Source: Tolypeutes matacus (lineage: Eukaryota > Chordata > Mammalia > Cingulata > Chlamyphoridae). From it: DNA of 64,000 nucleotides. The notes beneath the pieces are model-generated. The model searched no databases. It saw nothing but the letters and a program-made list of their open reading frames with translations, and had not been told where the DNA came from. Location of the stretch: assembly GCA_026826555.1 (NCBI GenBank), contig JAKSZT010037307.1, positions 2,681,879 to 2,745,878 of the forward strand, read 5' to 3'. Made by a program: the position numbers and the translations under genes. The first letter of the stretch is position 1, and every line of letters begins with the position of its first letter. Positions 59,879 to 64,000 of this stretch are shown here, one piece after another.

Positions 59879-61173
59879 TTTTTTTTTTTAAGGAGTTTTA
59901 CTGAGATATATTCACATATCATATAATCTATACAAAGTATACAGTCAATGGCTTTTTTTTTTTCTCTTTTTCTTTTTAAACAAATCAGTTTTATTGATAT
60001 ATATTAATAAAGCATATTCATCCAAAGTGTACAATCAGTGGTATTTGGTATAATCACATAATTGTGCTTTTATCACTTCAATCATTGTTAGAGCATTTTC
60101 ATCATTTCAATAATAATGATAATAAAAAATAGACAAACAAGCAAGAAAATTCTTCACCTCTCAATCTCTCTGTGCTTCCCCTGCTGTACATAGCTGCTAT
60201 TTCTGGCTATACTTGCACAATTATTTATTTATTAAGCATTTTTATTGAAATATAGTCACATACCGTATAATCTATCCAAAGTGTATTATCAGTGGCTTTT
60301 AGTGTCATCACAGTGTTGTGCATTCATCACCACAAAAAATTTTAGAACAATTGTCAGTACTCCAAAAAGAAAAACTCCACACCCCTCAGCAATCACCTGA
60401 CAATCCCTCTATTCTTCCCCAGGCCTACATAATCACTAATCTGATTCCATTTTTATAAATTGATTTATATTTACATTTTATGTGAATGGAATCATACAAT
60501 TTGTAGTACTTTGTGTCAGGTTTCTTTCACTTAGCATAATGTGTTCTTTTCCCCCTGATATTAATATCTTGTAGCATTGATATATATTTGTTCATTTTCT
60601 AAGAAAAACAGTCTTATATATGCAATATTACCCATATTCATATTTCACGAGGTTTTATTGTTATACAGTCCCATGTTTACTTTTTTAGCTTTCTTTCTAG
60701 TAATATACATGACCTTAGCCTTATCATTTCAACCACTGTCATACTCATATAATAGCACTGCTAGTTACAAACACTATGTTGTGCTTTCACCTTTTCTATT
60801 CATTTCCAAAGATTAATGAACATCCTTTTTACCGATTCTGCACAGATTAACCCTCAGCTTCCCATTCTCTAACCCATAGTCTAGTGATTAACTATGAGTT
60901 TTTTTTGTTTTTTTTTTTTTTTTAAAGATTTTATTTATTTATTCATTTATCCCCCCCTTGCTGCTTGTGCTCGCTGGGTCAGCCAACCACGCCACGCGGG
61001 CGGGCTTGCCTCCACCAGGAGGCCCCGGGGAACCGAACCCGGGGCCTCCCATATGGTAAACGGGAGCCCTACTGACTGAGCCACAGCCGCTTCCCTAACT
61101 ATGAGTTTACACAGTATATTTGTTCATAATAGTGCAGTTATACAGTATTTGTCCTTTTGTGTCTGGCTTGCTG
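59879..61173 (-). repeat. L1 3' segment with 13-bp TSD, antisense
   Basis: The stretch starts with a T-run (the poly(A) in reverse) and is bounded by tcacttaggattt at 59866-59878 and 61174-61186, so it is one 5'-truncated L1 insertion. Antisense L1 words include gtgaatggaatcatacaatttgtag, ttctttcacttagcataatg and cagttatacagtatttgtcc. Near its 3' end a unit of about 80 bases (tttattgaaatatagtcacat...caatcagtgg) is present three times. A SINE at 60901-61095 sits inside it. Confidence 0.8.
60901..61095 (-). repeat. DAS-type SINE inside L1
   Basis: An intact 180-bp copy on the minus strand with the target duplication taactatgagttt at about 60888-60900 and 61096-61108. It is clearly younger than the L1 host. 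Confidence 0.94.
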
Positions 61174-61371
61174 TCACTTAGGATTTATGGACCATTTATT
61201 CCTGCCTTTTCTGATCTTTCATTTCTAGTCCTGTAGCCTCACTTAAACTCTTATCAGACCATGTTTCTAAGTACATTTGTGCAATAGGAGTTTGATAAAC
61301 GTCTAACACTTGAAGACTTAATCACTTTCAAAACTGCTTTATTTGAGCATTAAAAGTCTACCAAGAGGGGA

Positions 61372-61462
61372 GCGGCGGGTGTAGCTCCGTGGTTGAGTGC
61401 CTGCTTCCCACGTACAAGGTTCTGGGTTCAGTCCCTGGTACTTCCTTAAAAAAAATTAAAAA
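61372..61462 (+). repeat. Second tRNA-SINE family, short copy
   Basis: gcgggtgtagctccgtggttgagtgcctgcttcccacgtacaaggttctgggttcagtccctgg followed by an A-rich tail: a tRNA-like A box and B box, but a different head from the DAS-type copies. It resembles one half of the dimers. Confidence 0.8.
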
Positions 61463-62315
61463 ATTCTATCATGATCCCTAAAGGTTTGCTGACTAGTTGT
61501 TAAAAGGATGTGCATGTGGGCTTAAATTCTAGATTTTGTGACCCCAACCTCCCCCACCTTCTCGTGACATTCTCTGGCTCACTGTGCACCATCCTTAGCA
61601 GTTTCTCTTCAGTGGAACTGAGCCACGTATATGTTCTAAATTATCTCATCCAATGTTATTTCAACTTGTAATCAATATAAAAATTATTAGTGATATATTT
61701 TGCAATATTTCTTTTGGTCTAAGTCTTTGAAATTTGGTGTGTATTTTACACTTAGGGCACATTATAATTTAGCAACATTTCAAGTGCTTGCTAATAGATA
61801 CTAGACCAGTGCACCTTTAGAGAAATGTGAAAGAAGAAATGTTTCTTCTTTTTTCCTTGGGTAAATAATTTCAAAAAATGCTCTTTACTGGGTGGAATTT
61901 GGAAATTGGTTCTCAACACATTCCCTGAACCAGCACACTCCTTTAAATAAAATACTGGTTTTATATTTTAAGTAGCCAAAAAAATCAAGAAATGGTATTA
62001 TGTGTGTATTTTCTCAGCTGGGGTGATTATTTGGGAAAAAGATTCCTACGAGGGTTAATGTACATGCTATTTTATGCTTTCTTGTTGATCTTTTAATTGG
62101 AGTACTTAGTCCTCTTATTGTGGTGTTGAGCTCTGGATTACTTAGGTTCTGAGTGGCACCGAGAGAAAAGAAATAGTCTAAGTTCTTAACTACATTTGCA
62201 GTCACGGTTAAGATGTACTGTTAAGATGTAAGAACCTAGACTTGTATAGTCCAATAGGGCTTGAACCAGTGCTCATCAAACCTTAGGATGCAATAGATTC
62301 ACCTGGAGAGTTTCT

Positions 62316-62512
62316 TTTTTTCTTTTTTTTTTTTTTTTTTTAAGATTTTATTTATTTATTCATTTATCCCCCCCTTGCTGCTTGTGCTTGCTGGGTCAGC
62401 TAACCACGCCGTGCGGGCGGGCTTTGCCTTCACCAGGAGGCCCCGGGAACCGAACCCGGGGCCTCCCATATGGTAAGCGGGAGCCCTACTGATTGAGCCA
62501 CAGCCGCTTCCC
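62316..62512 (-). repeat. DAS-type SINE, intact
   Basis: A complete minus-strand copy with A and B boxes and the tail in reverse. The target duplication ctggagagtttctt is at about 62303-62316 and 62512-62525. Confidence 0.94.
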
Positions 62513-63566
62513 TGGAGAGTTTCTTAAAACATAGATGGCTGGACCTCACTTCTAGAATTCTGATTCAGTAGGTTTAGGATGGGGTGTGAGAATCTGCATT
62601 TTTAACAGATTTCCAAGTAGATGCTGATCTGTTGACCTCACTCAGATATACTTTGTGGAAAACTTTATTTGATGTTATCCTTAATAAAACAAATAAACAG
62701 TAGAGCTTGTCCAGAATGGAGAGCTAATCCCAGCGTGGTAGCTGCATAAAAGACTTAGATAGCAGTTGGTCTATCCAGATTGAAATAGGAAGTCAAAATG
62801 CTTCAAGAAAAAGTAATTAATCCTGTACATATTGCATGGTCAAGAACTGGAAGCAGAATTACTTATACCTGTGTTTCTCCCAATTAACAGGAAAAAAAAG
62901 GACGTTAAGTACTCTGGAAAAGATTTAAAAAGCTGTCTGAGAAAATCATGATCTAATGTGAAGGGAATTAAAATGAGAAGTCTATAGAGGATAAGAAACA
63001 GTGTTTTTTGAAACAAACCAATTTAATTTCCCCAGGAATCTCTTCCCCCTTCAATTGATGTAAAACTTTTCTAGGGTGTTAGGCTTAGGTATTGTCTTTT
63101 TCCTTTTTATACCTTTTGAGAATGACCTTAAATCTAGGCTTACATTTCAAACTGTGCTTCTTAAGGGGAAAAAACAAAAGTATTTTTGTTTAGACATCAG
63201 TGTATCAGTTGGTTTTTGAGACACTTTGCCTAAGTATTATAACCTAGAAAATTACACTAAGAAACATAGAGTTAGTTAATAAAGAATAATATCAAAACGT
63301 CTAAGTGCTTTTCTTAAATTTTTTTCTTCTCTTTTTTTAAGAGGAACCCTTTTGGTTCTCTTTATTTTGAAGAACTATTTGTCTGAAGTTTAGCAATTCA
63401 ATTTAAGTAAAGTTCAATACTTTTTTTATTTAAAAGGTGTTAACAATTGAATGATAGACTTGTTGAGATTTTTAAACTTATCTAATTTTCCAAATTCTTA
63501 CCATGACCATGTAGTAATTATTAACCAGAGAAAAAGTTATGTTTTTATATAAATAATAAAAAAATT

Positions 63567-63815
63567 GGGGAAGCGGCTGAGGCTCAAGTGGTTGGGCTCC
63601 CGTTTACCATATGGGAGACCCTGGATTCGATTCCTGGGGCCTCCTGGTGAAGGCAAGCTGGCCCATGCAGCGCGGTGAGCTAATGGCCTGCTGATGCAGC
63701 AGGATGACTCAACAAAGGGAGACAAGCAGACACAGAAATGCACAGCAGATGAACACAGCCAGCACAAGCGCAAGGGGGGGATAAATAAATAAATATAATA
63801 AATCTTTTAAAAAAT
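63567..63815 (+). repeat. Long DAS-type SINE
   Basis: A plus-strand long-subfamily copy: head ggaagcggctgaggctcaag, a diverged B box ggattcgattcc, the extended middle (gggagacaagcagacacagaaatgc) and an aataaataaatataataaatc tail. Confidence 0.9.
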
Positions 63816-64000
63816 TTTGCAGGAAGGTGTATTAGTTTCCTAGAGCTGCTGTTCACATATTATCACAAACCTGGATAGTTTAAAATTTTTTTGTATTTTC
63901 TCACAATTCTGTAGGCTAGAATTCTGAAATCAAGGTGTAAGAATGGTTGGTTCTTTCTGGAAATTCTGAAATCCATTTCATGCCTTTTCTAGCTTCTGGA

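Overview
This is vertebrate nuclear DNA, clearly mammalian: GT-AG introns, CpG-island promoters, and four adjacent same-strand genes in the conserved order LAMB2, USP19, QARS1, QRICH1 (the human 3p21.31 neighbourhood). About 25 tRNA-derived SINEs with the heads, TA-rich tails and dimeric forms of the xenarthran DAS-type families point to an armadillo, sloth or anteater. I cannot decide which from sequence alone.

Layout on the + strand. (1) 190-4700: a decayed tandem relative of LAMB2, corresponding in position to human LAMB2P1; it keeps laminin EGF-like and coiled-coil fragments in collinear order and ends just before the LAMB2 promoter. (2) LAMB2: 32 coding exons, 6132-17608, joining in frame to about 1804 residues. 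(3) USP19: promoter about 300 bp after the LAMB2 poly(A) signal; 26 coding exons, 19613-28381, about 1376 residues, plus an alternative terminal exon at 28796-28912 that replaces the membrane anchor with a cytosolic tail ending in EEVD. (4) A 4.4 kb intergenic stretch with SINEs and an unidentified coding-like relic. (5) QARS1: 24 exons, 33230-39827, 774 residues. (6) QRICH1: CpG-island promoter and non-coding exon 1 near 41.2-41.34 kb, a 10.9 kb intron, first coding exon 52291-52599, then an intron running off the window end. The QRICH1 introns hold most of the interspersed repeats.

The four genes are not a functional pathway: an extracellular basement-membrane subunit, an ER-anchored or cytosolic deubiquitinase, a cytosolic aminoacyl-tRNA synthetase and a nuclear stress regulator. 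Their clustering is an ancestral mammalian arrangement. I found no undescribed biological system. The most interesting items are the laminin relic, the alternative USP19 C-terminus, promoter architecture, and several unusual SINE/L1 structures: a possible 3' transduction, a composite element, a nested insertion, a copy lacking its B box, and a close inverted pair. Exon boundaries come from reading frame plus splice consensus and from recalled conservation of the human proteins; no alignment software was run.
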